From assembly GCF_022539505.1 (NCBI RefSeq), contig NC_061514.1:341046644-341110643 (forward strand): 64,000 nt of DNA, written 5' to 3'. Of the stretch, positions 46,070-58,733 are shown one piece after another. The first letter of the stretch is position 1. Each line of letters opens with the position of its first letter. Below the pieces are notes generated by a model. It saw only the letters and a program-made list of their open reading frames with translations, was not told the DNA's origin and ran no database searches. The position numbers and the translations under genes are program-made. This stretch comes from Lolium rigidum. Its lineage: Eukaryota > Streptophyta > Magnoliopsida > Poales > Poaceae.

Positions 46070-48933
46070 GTCTCTACCCCTTAAACTAAACTTCGTCCTC
46101 AAAGTTTGATCTCTCTCACATTTCCGAAGTGTTGATCTGACTTGTGCAGACTACGACTTTTCTCGAACTCCGTGATGATCTCACTGGATATAATTGAATA
46201 TATCCCTTGTCCAGATTCTTCCTGGAATCCGTTAGTGTTTGACATCAAACAACTATTACTTCCTTTACTTCCATGATTTCCTTCAATATTATAAGCTTGT
46301 TTCCTTTCTCATTGAATATTCAATGATTGGGACTTCTTCTTGTCCTGACAGTCTTAATTGAGGACTAATTGGATAACATTCTCCTATTTGATAAAATAGG
46401 TCTTTGTTTTCCCTTACCACCAAAACTGCAGTAATGATGCTTAATAAGGTACTAACTATGGAATTGATCATGATGGTTTATTCCTTTAAGAATGGATTAG
46501 ACTCATTTAGTCCATCCAATCCTGGTTTATGGTTGATACTTATTACTATTTTGGATTATTTAGGTTCCATGAAAGGAATCTTTCATGTAGTCTCCGATTA
46601 CGGTATGGTCAAATCCCTTCGGTCTTTGACCTCCTTGAGCTATATTTGGTCTACTGATATTTCCTTCGTCCAACTTCTTTATCTTTGACTTACTTGAGCT
46701 TAAGTACTTCGAGTAGATATTACTTATTTGCTCAAGTTATAATCCACTTCTTACGTCCTCGAGGTATGAACCTCGGCTTCTGGTCTGACCTTCTTCTGAA
46801 GGTATTGTTCCACAATCTTATGAAAATAAGATCGAACTTCCTCTCAGTTCAGACCTTCTTCTTCTATTATGCTCAAGGTATTGAGTTAATGTACATCCAA
46901 CTCAATCTTTACTCTACCCCTTAGAGTTTTCTTATGGTCTTCAACTCATTTTCTTCCAACTATTGGACTTATGATTAGAATATTGGTATAGGTCTTGTTT
47001 ATAATTTATATTCCTCTAAGGTTTTGCGAAGAAACTTTGTGGTGTATCCACTCAATTGTGGACATCCAATGTGAATCTTTTGACTAAATTTTTATAGATC
47101 TAGCTATTTGGCTGACAAGATTTTTATTTGTTCACAAACTTTTGTTACAACTAATTAAATCGTGGACTATTTGTAATACCAACTGATACCAGTTGTGGTT
47201 ATTATACCAACTGTGACTATTTGATATCTAAAAATGGATTCTATTATAGGTTCTGATCAACTGGACGAGACATCTTCTGCTTTATCTGGCAGTATTGATC
47301 CTATACCATTTGTGGTCTTCTGATATCGACTATGGTCTTCTTATATCTGCTATAGTTTCATATATCATCTTCCTTCATTCAGGGTTTATTTTGCAAGAAA
47401 ACCACTAGCTGACACTATGAATATAGTATCTGAAGTGATCTCCTATGCATTCCCTCTTCCATAATGACTATGGTTCTACTTCTACTACTCCATAGTCATC
47501 ATATTTCTCACCTTCATGCTTCTTATGTACTAAAGTTCTCCTCCGTAGAGGTAAAGCATGAGTTTTGGTTAGTACTTCCTTCTGAATATTGTGGTTGCTT
47601 CCCACAACTTTGTTTCCTTTATTTGATGAACCTTCATCTTGTCTTCAGAATCTTCCAGAATTCGTCGCTTCCTGACACGAATACTATTACCCTCTAGATC
47701 TATAGCATCAAGTAAGGACTTGATATTGCAACATGCATTTGCATATCAAAGTCAAACTTCATGTATGGATCTAGTCAAACAATGAAAATCCAATAAGATC
47801 CAAGAAGATTCAGCTTTGTCCATATAATACACATCATCATAAGCCTGAATTATAATAGTTGAGTAAGACATCTCTAAACATCAGGCTCTGATGTGTAGTA
47901 TATACACCACATAAGATAGGTTTATGTCGTGATACTTAGCACGAATATGTGGGATTCTACTATTTGTCTCAACATTTACCTTAATTGCACAATTGCAATG
48001 AGATAAACTTGACACAAAATGGTTTGGGATGGTTAAGGTTAGCCTAATTTTCTTTGGAAGTACTACTTAACTTTCATTTTACTGAGGACTATCTCACAGG
48101 ACATGTCTAGGTTCTAACATTGCTACTCTAAACACATAATTATGGAAATATAGCTCCTATACTTCCAAGTGTTTATACTATCATAAGACTATGGTCATGA
48201 TGTGCTTGGCACACTTTCCATGGTTTTGGAACACAAGTCTTGCACTATTGTTGAACATCCAGCTTCTTATTGTACTCCTCGTATATACTTATGATGTTCT
48301 AGTCCATCACATAATGATTCTCAGGTGAATCATATATGATTAACAATTCTACCATTTAAGTAAGCATATTTTATTCATATCTCTCCTCCTTACCTCCCAT
48401 GATTGACTCATCATGGTCTATACTACTTCATTTAACTTATATTTATCACTTACTATCAATTGTTTCACATGTGTAGATAATTTACTTACTCATCACTTGT
48501 ATTGGTTTACACCTTCTAATAGGATATCTTGCTTATCTTTGTCACTTAATATTACTCCTATTACAGGTCTAGATAATTCTTACTTAACCATAACATGTGT
48601 TGGTACACATCTTCCAATAGGATATCTTCCTTATGGTTGTATCCTCTCTTTGGACTACCATGTATTGTATACCAACTGTGATCTACTCATATATTGTTTT
48701 AAGGACTTAATGGTATGCTACCTGTTTGGGATTAGCTAACTAACTTCACTTAGGAAAGATAGGTAAGAAATGTTGACTCAAGTGTGTCGGGATTATTCTC
48801 AAGTGAATATCCATCTCAAGTCATAAAAAGATTTGGTTCACCTAAGACAACTTCCTATAGACACTACCAATCCTATAGGTCTCCTTTAAAGGGTTTTACT
48901 CCTAGGGTCAAAGCATTTGCTCCGATACCAAGC
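46070..48933 (-). other. internal domain of the 16.6-kb element, non-coding
   Basis: 2.9 kb between the polypurine tract (46070-46085) and the primer binding site (48919-48930). Open frames are short and show no retroelement domain. Confidence 0.8.
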
Positions 48934-51900
48934 TGTGGTGACCCGAGCATACCACCGCATGGTGTAGTATGCAAGTCCGATATAACACCAATGAAACACC
49001 GTTCCACTAGTATTATATCGCTCGAGTGGTACATCGAAACATATGCGGGTCCAAGGCATGTCTATAGAATTACAACATTGACTCTGTTACATAAGATCAT
49101 CACAGACCTCCTACTTTACAATGAGGTAAAACCGCAAATAAACTCCAGAAGAACGACTCGTGGTCTAATCCTATCACGAACTCTAGTTGTAGAGTATTTA
49201 ACTAGCTATAGAGGCTAAGCATAGATTCTAGCTAAGTAGGAGCTATGTTTAGGAAGCTAGTTCCCTTCTATGGCTAACCTAGGTTTTCTCCTTGATGTAT
49301 GTGGTATCTGACTCCTCTGACAGGGTCTTGTCCCTCGAAGTAGTTGTTGACTCCTCGACCTTCGAGTTGCACTGTAGATACTCCTTCGATGCCTCCATAT
49401 CTAAGCAGGGGATTTAAGAGTGGGATGAGTACGAGCGTACTCAACAAGTTCATTATAGGAAAGAGGTGTTTAATGCACTAGCTACGGCATTAGACCAGAA
49501 AGTCTAATACCAATGCAGGTTTTCATAATCATTTCTTCAAGAGGTTGCTTTTATTCAGAAGAACTATGTCCGTCGGCCTTCACCGGTTTACTAGAACTTC
49601 ATGGAGCTCCTTTCCGGCCGCGTTCGCAGTTCCATATCCCGGAACGGGGAGTGACGGAGTCACGGTTCTTTACACTCTGCAGAGGTGTGTTGCTTTACCC
49701 ATAAGAGATCTTAACCTTGGTGCCAACCGAGCCGCGAGCTCGTCCACACTTCCTTTGGTGTGAGGCCCGGTATAAGGTCTAGCCAATCATGTTCCTCCGC
49801 TACCTCGAACACCCACCCTTTGTTGCATACCCCGACCCTGGGTCCTCGTCGGTCCTCTTACACCAATTAAGGATGGACCCCGACCACGACAACAGTTTGG
49901 GACTCGTTAACCAAACTCCTTCGCCGATAGCTGCAACCCATCATAGACCACATTACCGTGGGGAATTAGAAGGGGATCCCCACCCTCAAGTTGTTCCGCA
50001 AGCCGCAACCGCTACGGTAAGCACTGCTATACCGTGGGGAATTAGAAGGGGCTCCCCACCCTCAAGTTGCTCCGCAAGACACAAGCCGCTACGGTAAGCG
50101 CATCCGTTGATGAACGAGAGGTGGAAACACTTTTGACTACTCCGTCCCACTCCGGATCTTATGGTTAACACGGGTATTACGGCACAAGAATCACTGACGA
50201 CATTTGTTGTTTAATCCTAGATGGATATTAACCCTTGCAATGGAACCTCCACCATATCAACACAATCCATGGTTCCATTGCCCACCACAGAGTCATATTC
50301 ATAGTTATGAAAGTAGTGGTTTTGGTTTTTATGCAATAGTGATAACCATAATACTTTGCAAGTAATTTGATAGAAATACTCAAATGACATGAGCAAGTGA
50401 TGAACTTGCCTTTCTTGATCTGCAAGATTATGCGGACAAGGTCTTCGATACGCAATAACTCCAAATTCTGAAATAGCATCATCGTCCGGTAAGGACGATG
50501 TTTAAAAGATTGGCAAGGATGCAATAATGCATAATAATGAGATGCAATCGCTCTAAGCGTGACCTAACCCCGATGATTTAGGATTAGTGAATGGTAATGA
50601 TTAGTTCAGGGTGTGTTGCACTTTTAGAGTGATTCACAAACAAGGTTCTTATTCAGGTGTGATTACTTGGTATTATCAACAGGTAGACAATAAAGAATAA
50701 TAATCAATTGAGCACAAGAATGATAATTGACATAATGTTATCAAGTAAAGAACAGTGGTCAGTTTTAGTACTAGATGGCATGGTTAAGGATTAATTATCA
50801 TATACTTCAAAAGAATAACTTTTGAAGAACATGTTCTTTAATAAAGAACAAGTATGATAATTAGGTTGGTGGAGTTCCATGGTTTACTATGGCTCCATGT
50901 AGTTGCTGGGATAGGTATTAGATGGATCACAACATAGTTGAATTCATCAGCAACTAGGCTTGATTGGTTTTACTTAAGCATAAGCAACTTAAGCAATTAA
51001 TTATACAGGGTTGCTATCATGGTGGGTTCATCTTGCTGGTGATAGCTAGCTAGGGTTTATAGGTCTTTATAAGCAGGGTTGGTGATGATTCTTTATTTAC
51101 TTCAAAAGAATAACTTTTGAAGAACATACTTCTTAAATATTAAGAAGTATATCAATTAGGGTTGAGGTTGTCTAGGGTTTGCTATTGGATTCACTAAGTA
51201 AGGAATAGTGGTTTCCTTAAATAGGATGTTTAATAATTTATCTTACACTAATGGGGTTTAATGGAGTATGGTTATGTGGTGCCTGATAATGGGCATGGTT
51301 GCTATTAGGGTTCATCATAATGGTGTGATGCTAAGCATGGTTAATTAAAAATTGATATCTCTAAGGATAGGAGCTAGGGTTTGCATTTGGTTGCCCTTAT
51401 TTGATCATTTAGGTCTGATGAGGATGAACACATGAGATACCCATATATTAGTGATAGGTCTTCTACATTTTAGGTGTCCAAGACAAGTATTTAGTTGCTA
51501 CTATGGTTCTATGATTTGTAATAAGGTATCATGATCACATGCTCTAACCTAGGGTTTAGGTTAGGAGCAATTTAAGGTTCACATGAGATAGTGGTTCTAG
51601 GGTTCCTGAATGGATTAGGGTTTTAGGAATCACATGAAATGATAGGGTTGTAATATCATTCCATGTGGAATTTAGGGTTTGTTATTTATCATTTGGTTCT
51701 ATGGTTAATAACTTCATTTTTTATTTGAAGTTATTAGTAACTTGGAAATAAAAATAATATGGAATTTGGCATTTTATTATTTTTAAATAATTAATAATTA
51801 AGATAATTATTATTTAGGGTTTTAAATCCTCCTAATAAGGATTTAATAAATTAATAGCAATGGAAAATTAATTTTTAATGTTTTCCTTATTTAGTTACTG

Positions 51901-54900
51901 GTTTTTATTTATTTTCTGAAGTTTTCCTAATTATTGAATTTTAATTGAATTTAGAATTAAAATTAAAGACTTAAATAACAAGTATTAAATAATTAAATTT
52001 TTATTAAAAATAAAAATTTCATTTTATATTTTTGTTGGATAGAGTTTACTTTTCTAGGAATTTTGATATCTTTTATTTATTTTTCTGAGCTAAGATGAAT
52101 TTTCTAGATTTATTTAAAGTTTCAGAGATTTTCTGGAATTAAATTTAAATGGAAACTGCTAAAGCTACACGGTCAGACTACCCACACAGTCAATGACTGG
52201 TGGGGCTTAGCCATGCTGGCCGCCACGGTGGCAACGACGTGGCTACAATGGCCACCACCGGCGCCCAGTCGAGGACGGGCTCGACGCTCCGGCGAGCGCG
52301 GAGCAGCGCGAGCTAGCGCATACGATGCGCGTGAACGTGCAGAGCCTCTACGTGGCGGCGCCGCCCGGGAATGACCACCGGAGCCTTGCCGGCGATCATG
52401 AACCGCGGCGGTTTTCGACGAGCTACGGCGCGGGTGAGCTACAACGCGAGCTGAGATGCGATTCGGGGCTCCGGAGAAGCGGAAGATCACCTGGATGCTT
52501 CCCGGATGGTTGTTGGGGTCGATGGAGGACGGAATCAACGCGGCGGCCGCCATTACCTCCGCAGAACCACAGAAGGGAACGGTCGAATTCGCTCTCCTCC
52601 GAGCTCCTCTCGACGCGCCAATTTACTCGGATGGACGAGGACATCGAGGCGCTCCACCCGAGCCCAACGTCGGACCCAGGGGTGGTCGGAATCGCCGGGG
52701 CGAGTTTGTCACCGGCGAGCTAGGGTTTCGGTGTTCTGGTCGATTGAGACGAAAGGAGGGAAAATGGTGGGCTTCGGCGTGTTTAATAGCTTCCTCCTCG
52801 TGCGCTGGCGGTCGGTATTGGCGACGATGATGCGGGACGTGGCCTCTCCATCGCGGTGTCGAGCTGCCGTGCGTCGATGCTAGCGAAGATGAAGACGAGG
52901 ACGGCGTCTCCGATCTTATCCAGCGAAACGGTAAGTGGGCTGGGTTGGGCTGCGCTGCTGGGCCGCATTGGTGGACTCCTGCTGGGCTTCTTCGGCTGGC
53001 AAGGTCCAGGTAAGTCCCTCTCCTCTCCCTTTTCTATTTTCTTTTTATTTCTGCTTTGAATTCTGGTTTTATAATTCTGTTTTGAATTCATCTATACTAT
53101 GCAGGTATTTTTTACAATTTGAATTCTTGTGTAATTCTCCCAAGATACTTTATAATTACTGTTGGATATTATCCATTTTAATATGGTACTAAATCATTGG
53201 TTTACTAATTAGTATTGGTATGTGGATTAAATTTCCATAAGGACATGAATTTGAATAATAACTTTGAATTATTCAAATTGTTTTCTACATGATACCTTAA
53301 TGTCACCTTGGAATTCTTAGGGTTAATAATACTCTTATCATGATTTAGTTTTGATATATGGAAATAAGTGGTTGATAGCCATCCATATAGTTTCAATTAA
53401 TAAGATTTAGCACAGGTTCATCTTATGTTCCATAGTTAGAAATAGGATTTAATTAGAGTGCACTTATAGGGTTATATTGCTACTTATCAAATGATACATG
53501 AATTGAAACTTATTTGTAGCTTAGGTTTTTAGTTGTGATCACCCAAGTGATGCACCAACTAAGGTTCAGATATAATTCTAGGTTATAGAGATGGAATGAC
53601 ACCACATTGCATGTGCTAGGGTTAATCTCCCCTAACCATGATAAGGTGGTGGCTTACTTAACATTTTGTGTTCTCCTCTAGTTACTAAGATATTGAGAAT
53701 TAGTTTTATCTTCTACCAATTGGCTTCTTATTATTAACCTCAATTTATTATTTAAGTAACTACATTGGTTAAAGTTCTTTTTATAGTTAACTTTGGTCAT
53801 ATGGATATATGGTTTCTCACCATATGAAGTATAGTGGTTAACTCTAAGGTTTCCTTAGGTTCATTAATTGATGAATGAATGAGAAAATAGATGTGGTAAG
53901 ATTCTACTTATTATCACCAATTGATTTACAATTATAGGTTGGGATATAAGCCTAGGGTTGCTTATTAGTTACCTCCCTATAATTTCATGTGGTGAATGAT
54001 ATCTACTTATCTGATTAAGGTTTAACTTATCCTCACATACCTCAAGAGCATGATCATGGTTAGACATGATCCACTTGTTCTTGATATCTTTGCCTCAAGT
54101 TCTTAGGGTTTATGATCATCACTCAATTTATAATGATCAAGGTTTGGCTTCCTAATTATTTCTAATGGAATGGGTTCTCACTTCCATGATCAAGTGTTGT
54201 CTTGAATAGCAAGGGTATAGTACTTCTCTTATAGTTTCTTAGGTGGACATGGTCATGGTTATCTCATTAGATTTATATCCCAGGAGAATGCCTGAGATAA
54301 TTACTTATGATTCCACTCAAGGAATGATGATTTAATCATCAGGATGTATGGGTAGTTCTAACCCTAAAGTTCAGGTGTTGCCTCAACTACTTGAGTGTAG
54401 CTCCATAGTTTGATCTCTCTCATTTGAGAAGGAATTCAATGATAACCTAAGGTAATGCTCCCTAGAGTTGATGTGATCATAAAGATCTAGGTTTAATATA
54501 ATTGGGTTCTCTCCCTAGGAATGACTTGAAGATGATGATTTGAATACTTGGATGTATATCCAAGGTTTAACTCAAGTTTTGTTATTGCTTCTTTAATAAT
54601 TATAATAGAACTCTCACCTCTCTAGGTTTGATGTATAACTATTTGTAATAGAGAAGAATTCTATTTCTTGAGTGGATCTCCTTGTTATTATTCCAATGTT
54701 GAAATGGAATGGATACCATGAGGTTCATGGAAGGATCAAGGATTAGTTTTAAATCATGGAGAAGATAAGTCAAGAATGGTTTCTCCATTTTATTGTTACT
54801 TGATTTGCAATTGAATTGGTGTTCATATGTTATAACAAGGATTATCATGTTGTGATCCTTAACAAGATCAAGTAATTAATCATTGATTAAAGTGTTGTTG

Positions 54901-55160
54901 TGTTAGATTTGATTCCATTTGATCTAACCCCTTAGATCAAATCATCCCTACCCAAAACCAAGATTTTATCAACTGTCACATTGAGTTTAATAGCACTTGA
55001 CTTGATGAGCTACTTCAATTCCACCAAGGTCAAGTGAAACTTCGATTCATTATGCTTGTTTTACTTTAAAGCGCGAAAATTTCCCAGATTTTCTATGCAT
55101 GAATGCAATGCACACATCTGATTCCTCTATTTTTGTAACCCCATTACCTGGGATATTACA
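48934..55160 (-). repeat. full-length LTR of the 16.6-kb element, copy B (5' LTR)
   Basis: 6227 bp, nearly identical to copy A. It includes the GC-rich island at about 52.2-53.0 kb. Confidence 0.85.
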
Positions 55161-55171
55161 GAGACGTATCA

Positions 55172-55176
55172 GTGCT
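55172..55176. other. target site duplication GTGCT (right)
   Basis: Partner of 15664-15668. Confidence 0.9.
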
Positions 55177-55628
55177 TGATGAAGAATATCTTCTTCCGTA
55201 GGCCCCAGTGAGGATCGATGCCAATGAAGGCCTCGGAAACAGTAAGAAAGATTGCAAGGTGCAAGATAGAGTTTGGCGTCAGCTGCCAGAGCTGGATGTC
55301 GTAGGAAAAGAAGAGGCAGATGAGGAATTCGTGGGCTGGAAGGGACAGCCTACGAAACAAAAAAGCAGAAAACATGATGGTGAATCCGGTGGGAGGATTG
55401 GGGCGAGAACCTGAACCTGGAAATTGAACATCCTTCTTATCATTGGAGATCAGCCCCAGGTTCCTCAACCTCTTCTCTTCACGCTTGGTAATAGTGGACG
55501 CCGTCCAGTCGCATTATTGAGGATCCCTGGCGGCATCGGCGGACTTCTGCGCAGCATCTGTCACCTTTGAGCCGGTGATGCTCGCGGTGGCGCTGGAGGA
55601 CGCGGCGACCTTCTTCTTCCCCATGACG
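55177..55628 (-). pseudogene. Tat-lineage antisense ORF (Transposase_28-type), 5' part
   Basis: Starts MGKKKVAASSSATASITGSK at 55628 and continues through TKREEKRLRNLGLIS, RPNPPTGFTIMF and a hydrophobic stretch (SAFLFRRLSLPAHEFL … LWQLTPNSILHLAIF). It ends at IFFIKH, at the insertion site. The protein continues in frame on the far side of the insertion at 15663. A premature TAA lies at 55514-55516. The ORF is antisense to the direction of its element, whose purine tract and 3' LTR lie to the right on the plus strand. Such antisense ORFs downstream of pol are known from Tat-lineage Gypsy elements of grasses (for example Grande and RIRE2). Their role is unknown. Confidence 0.8.
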
Positions 55629-56637
55629 CCCAAGAGTTTCTTTTCCGAGTTTCGGGAGCTTGGGCGCAGTATCAAATGGTGAACAGGGAGCAAGGAAGAA
55701 GATGAACAATGGAGCAGGTGAAGCGAATTAACCCTTGATTCCTGTTATAAAGGAAAATTACTTTGGATTTGGGCCGTCAGCCGCTAAAAATGAATGAAAA
55801 TCTAGCTCCACACGTGTCACAAGAGAGAGAAACTGGCGGCCCACTACCCCCACTACGCACGAGGATCGAGGAAACGCTTCGGTCAAAGCGCAAGTACTAG
55901 TCATTTCCTAACTGACCGCGCATACGTAAGGCAGGCCTACTAGGTCACGTCCCATCAGCTGCGTCGCAGCGGTTGCCATGCCGCTGATGACATCATCAAA
56001 ATCTTCGGCTCCTCCATTATGAAGAATCCGAATATTATTTGAACTCGAAGAATCCTACGATACTCGACTCAGCAGATTTACAGCCTATACATGTCTACTT
56101 CACAGTCATTCATAGGCTCGGGGGCTACTCCCATCACAAGTGATGGCCGCACAGTCGATAAAAAGATGGAAGCCTCGTCGACAAAAGGAACGGACCCGAA
56201 GGTTCTATTAATCCAGCTTCGAGCCCGGGGACTCAAATCTGTGTAGGGTAACGTTGTTTTTGCTCCGGAAGTTAACCAGTCTCAATTCATCGAATAAACC
56301 TAGACTCGTTACTTTATCCCTTACGTATATTCAGTTATTTTTTGAAGACCCGATAAATTTAAAGAGATCGGATGATGAAAAGGATTCAAAAACATCGATA
56401 TCAACAACAAGACCTTCGAGTAGTACTACTTGAGTCTACGCATGGTTACAAGCATATGCCCATAGACTCGGGGGCTACTCACATCTGGAGCACTGGTCGC
56501 GCACCCGATAAAAAATAACAAATTCAAATCTACATCAAGCGCAAGATTCAGCATTCTTCGGATGATCAAGATATTCGGATGATGACAACTTTAGTCCCTG
56601 CCCGAAGCCTTGCTTCGGCCAGTCACTCGGGGGCTAC
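55629..56637 (+). mobile_element. Tat-like Gypsy element: region between antisense ORF and 3' LTR
   Basis: Non-coding sequence holding the presumptive antisense promoter region and at least three CTCGGGGGCTACT tracts (near 56115, 56467 and 56626), each with an upstream inverted repeat of the AGCCTAT or GAGTCTA type. The last tract is the polypurine tract at the LTR start. The gag-pol part of this element is not in the window; on the other side of the insertion the sequence is cut off at 14017. Confidence 0.7.
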
Positions 56638-58733
56638 TGATGTGGGCATTACCCTTAGGGTAACCGACATTAGCCTACCTCCCTTGGCCCAAGAGGGGGC
56701 CCATGAGAGTCACCGCAGCCCAAAGAGGATCAACATGTCGGCTGCAACGGTGGAAAGATGGAAGGAAATGATTCCCGTTGACAAACAAGGCGAGGAGACG
56801 TCGATGTTGGCTTCCAAGTGCAGGAGATCAATTTTAGTACTTTTCAATAAAGAAAGATTGTCGAACCCATGAGGAGCTGAAGGTATTGGTGAGCAAAAAT
56901 AACAAGAAAGAAGTAATAATAAAGTAATGGTTTTTGGTGTTTTGGGTATATAGTTTGCAATAAAAATAAAGTGCGGAAAGTAAATAGCCAAAGTAAATGC
57001 TCTCAATGAGAGAAAAGCCGAATCCTCTATGCAGCAAGAGGACAAGCTAAAGTGTGTTTGTGCTTATATGAGACAAAAGTTCCTGTGGACGGCATGGATT
57101 CACTAGCATCTGAGTTCTAGATAACATGGTAAATATCCTGTCAACCTATATTCAATTAGGGGCGGAGCCTTAATTGGGTGCAGCCATAAACATGTACAAA
57201 TACACCCCTTATGATGGGCCCTAGAGCCATTTTCATGTGCAAGTATAGGAATCATTAAGACATAAATGTCCCATCATAGCCATAAGATTTAGGGTCCATG
57301 ACGTAAACCTCTCTAATCCAACCCATAGTGTTGGAAGATGGTTTCTGTCATTTCGAACGCTCCAACACTAATGCATTACACCAAAGTGCAGCCCTATGAG
57401 CCCATATAGGTGAATTAATATGCAGTCGACGTTCCCATCCAACCATCATAGAACAACATAAAAGACATAAATCTTGACCAAATACTCATTCCACATCATA
57501 TAGAATCATAGCTAAATCATCCTATGCCCTCAGGAATGTGGGGAACTACTCACAAGTGACAACATAATATGGACCAGAGGCATAATGGTTCCAAAACAAT
57601 TTGAATATATAATCTCCTCACTAAATAATGACAAAGTACTAATCACAAACATGCAACAACACTAAAAAAAAATCCGGGGTTCAATTCAACACAAACTATG
57701 AGGTGGATGACGTCGATCTCGTAGATGGAGATGGTGGTGATGATGGTGCTGGTGGAGATGTTGATGGAGATGCCTCCTCCCAAGCCAAGGAGGAGAGGGA
57801 ATGTCGATGGCGTCGCTTTCCCCTCCACCGGAGGCACCGGTGTAGAAGGATCTACCCTCTCCCGGAGTAGGAGAGGACTTTCACCTCCTCCGCCGCCTCA
57901 ATAATTCTCGGAGAAAATATGACTTAGGCTTTTGGGCGAAACGGAGCATCTAGGATAAAAGGGGGGTCGAAACGATGTTCGAGGTGCGAACGAGGGTGGT
58001 TGGCATGGCCAGGAAGTTGGGTCGCGCCACCTGTGTTCATTTGCACCTTGTGACCCCTCTCGCTTGTTTCTTTCGCTCACGGCTTTCCTTCGGGTGAAAA
58101 ACTGATCAAGTAATTTTTCCTCGAATTTTTGCGATCCAGAAAGTCCTGAAACAAATAAAATACGAAAAATAAGGTTTTCTGCCTCCCAGGAATTATATAC
58201 CAATGTTGGGGACTTTGTAGGAAAGTCCCGGAAATCATCTAAAAATGCATAAATAACAATGTATGAAGGCAAATTACAATAAAAATTAACTCTATATGTA
58301 GCAATAATGATGAAATGCACGTATCATTCGATTAAAGGAAGGCTAGATTACATCTCACATGTAACATAATCGAATCCGTGAAGGACCTTCGGGACCTGGC
58401 CTCCTATATAAAGACCATGAGAGGGTCTGTCGGAACCTACCTTCAAAATCCCGCATACAACAACCCTAGAAACCTTACCTCCCGGCGAGATCACCACCAC
58501 GCAGCATATCGGCTACCCCATTGTAACCTTTTTTTCACCAATAATCAAGATCAGAGAAGCAGGAGTAAGGATTTTGCCTCCTCGAGAGCCTCGAACCTGG
58601 GTAAATCTCGCCTCTTACTCGTTTGGTATCCGATATCTAGTGCTAACCTGCAAGATTCCATCAACCCTAAGCCTCTCATGGTGGGCATTGCCGAGGAGCC
58701 CCTCGCCGGGTAAGAAAAGGAGGACGCTCGACA
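56638..58733 (+). repeat. 3' LTR of the Tat-like element, interrupted by a solo LTR
   Basis: Starts TGATGTGGGCATTACCC after the tract CTCGGGGGCTAC and runs to 56804. It resumes after the solo LTR at 58332 with TTAAAGGAAGGC. It contains CCTATATAAAGACC (58401-58414), a good TATA box, and ends near …GGCATTGCCGAGG. The exact end is uncertain, between about 58706 and 58733. The LTR start and end resemble those of the 4.7-kb LARD. Confidence 0.7.
56805..58326 (-). mobile_element. solo LTR, 1522 bp
   Basis: Read on the minus strand it starts TGATACGTGCATTTCATC and ends GGAAGCCAACA, with flanks GTCGA (56800-56804) and TTCGA (58327-58331), a duplication with one mismatch. No internal domain or second LTR is present, so it is best explained by LTR-LTR recombination that removed the rest. 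A T/G-rich triplet stretch near 57730 (GATGGTGGTGATGATGGTG) lies inside. Confidence 0.8.

Larger units (their letters stand above)
38583..55160 (-). mobile_element. 16.6-kb non-autonomous element with ~6.2-kb LTRs, three-LTR form
   Basis: Perfect 5-bp duplication GAGAC at 38578-38582 and 55161-55165. On the minus strand the LTR runs TGTAATATCCCAGG … GGTCACCACA. Structure in window order: partial LTR (38583 to about 38737), partial internal (about 38738-39887), full LTR (39888-46069), internal (46070-48933), full LTR (48934-55160). Minus orientation is shown by a Met-tRNA-type primer binding site, TGGTATCGGAGC, at 48919-48930 and by the purine tract TTTAAGGGGTAGAGAC (46070-46085, minus strand). 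No gag or pol was found, so it is a LARD. The primer site, the purine tract and the TGTAATATCC start resemble Tekay/Del-type chromoviruses (inference). The two full LTRs are very similar, with a few indels (for example 33 bp near 52105). Confidence 0.85.
15669..55171 (-). mobile_element. Athila-like Gypsy three-LTR array, interrupted by later insertions
   Basis: The minus-strand array reads, in window order: LTR (15669-17268), internal (17269-20760), LTR (20761-20846 plus 29055-30560), internal (30561-32249), LTR (32250-33546 plus 38294-38582 plus 55166-55171). After removal of later insertions the three LTRs are 1600, 1592 and 1592 bp. Orientation is fixed by primer binding sites TGGCGCCGTTGCCGGGGA just inside the second and third LTRs, and by the purine tract AAGCTTGGGGATGC before the first. 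Only gag remnants remain; no protease, integrase or reverse transcriptase was seen. Three LTRs and two interiors bounded by one 5-bp duplication suggest unequal recombination between LTRs after insertion. LTR termini and gag resemble the abundant Triticeae Sabrina/WHAM-type families, but I cannot name the family with certainty. Confidence 0.9.
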
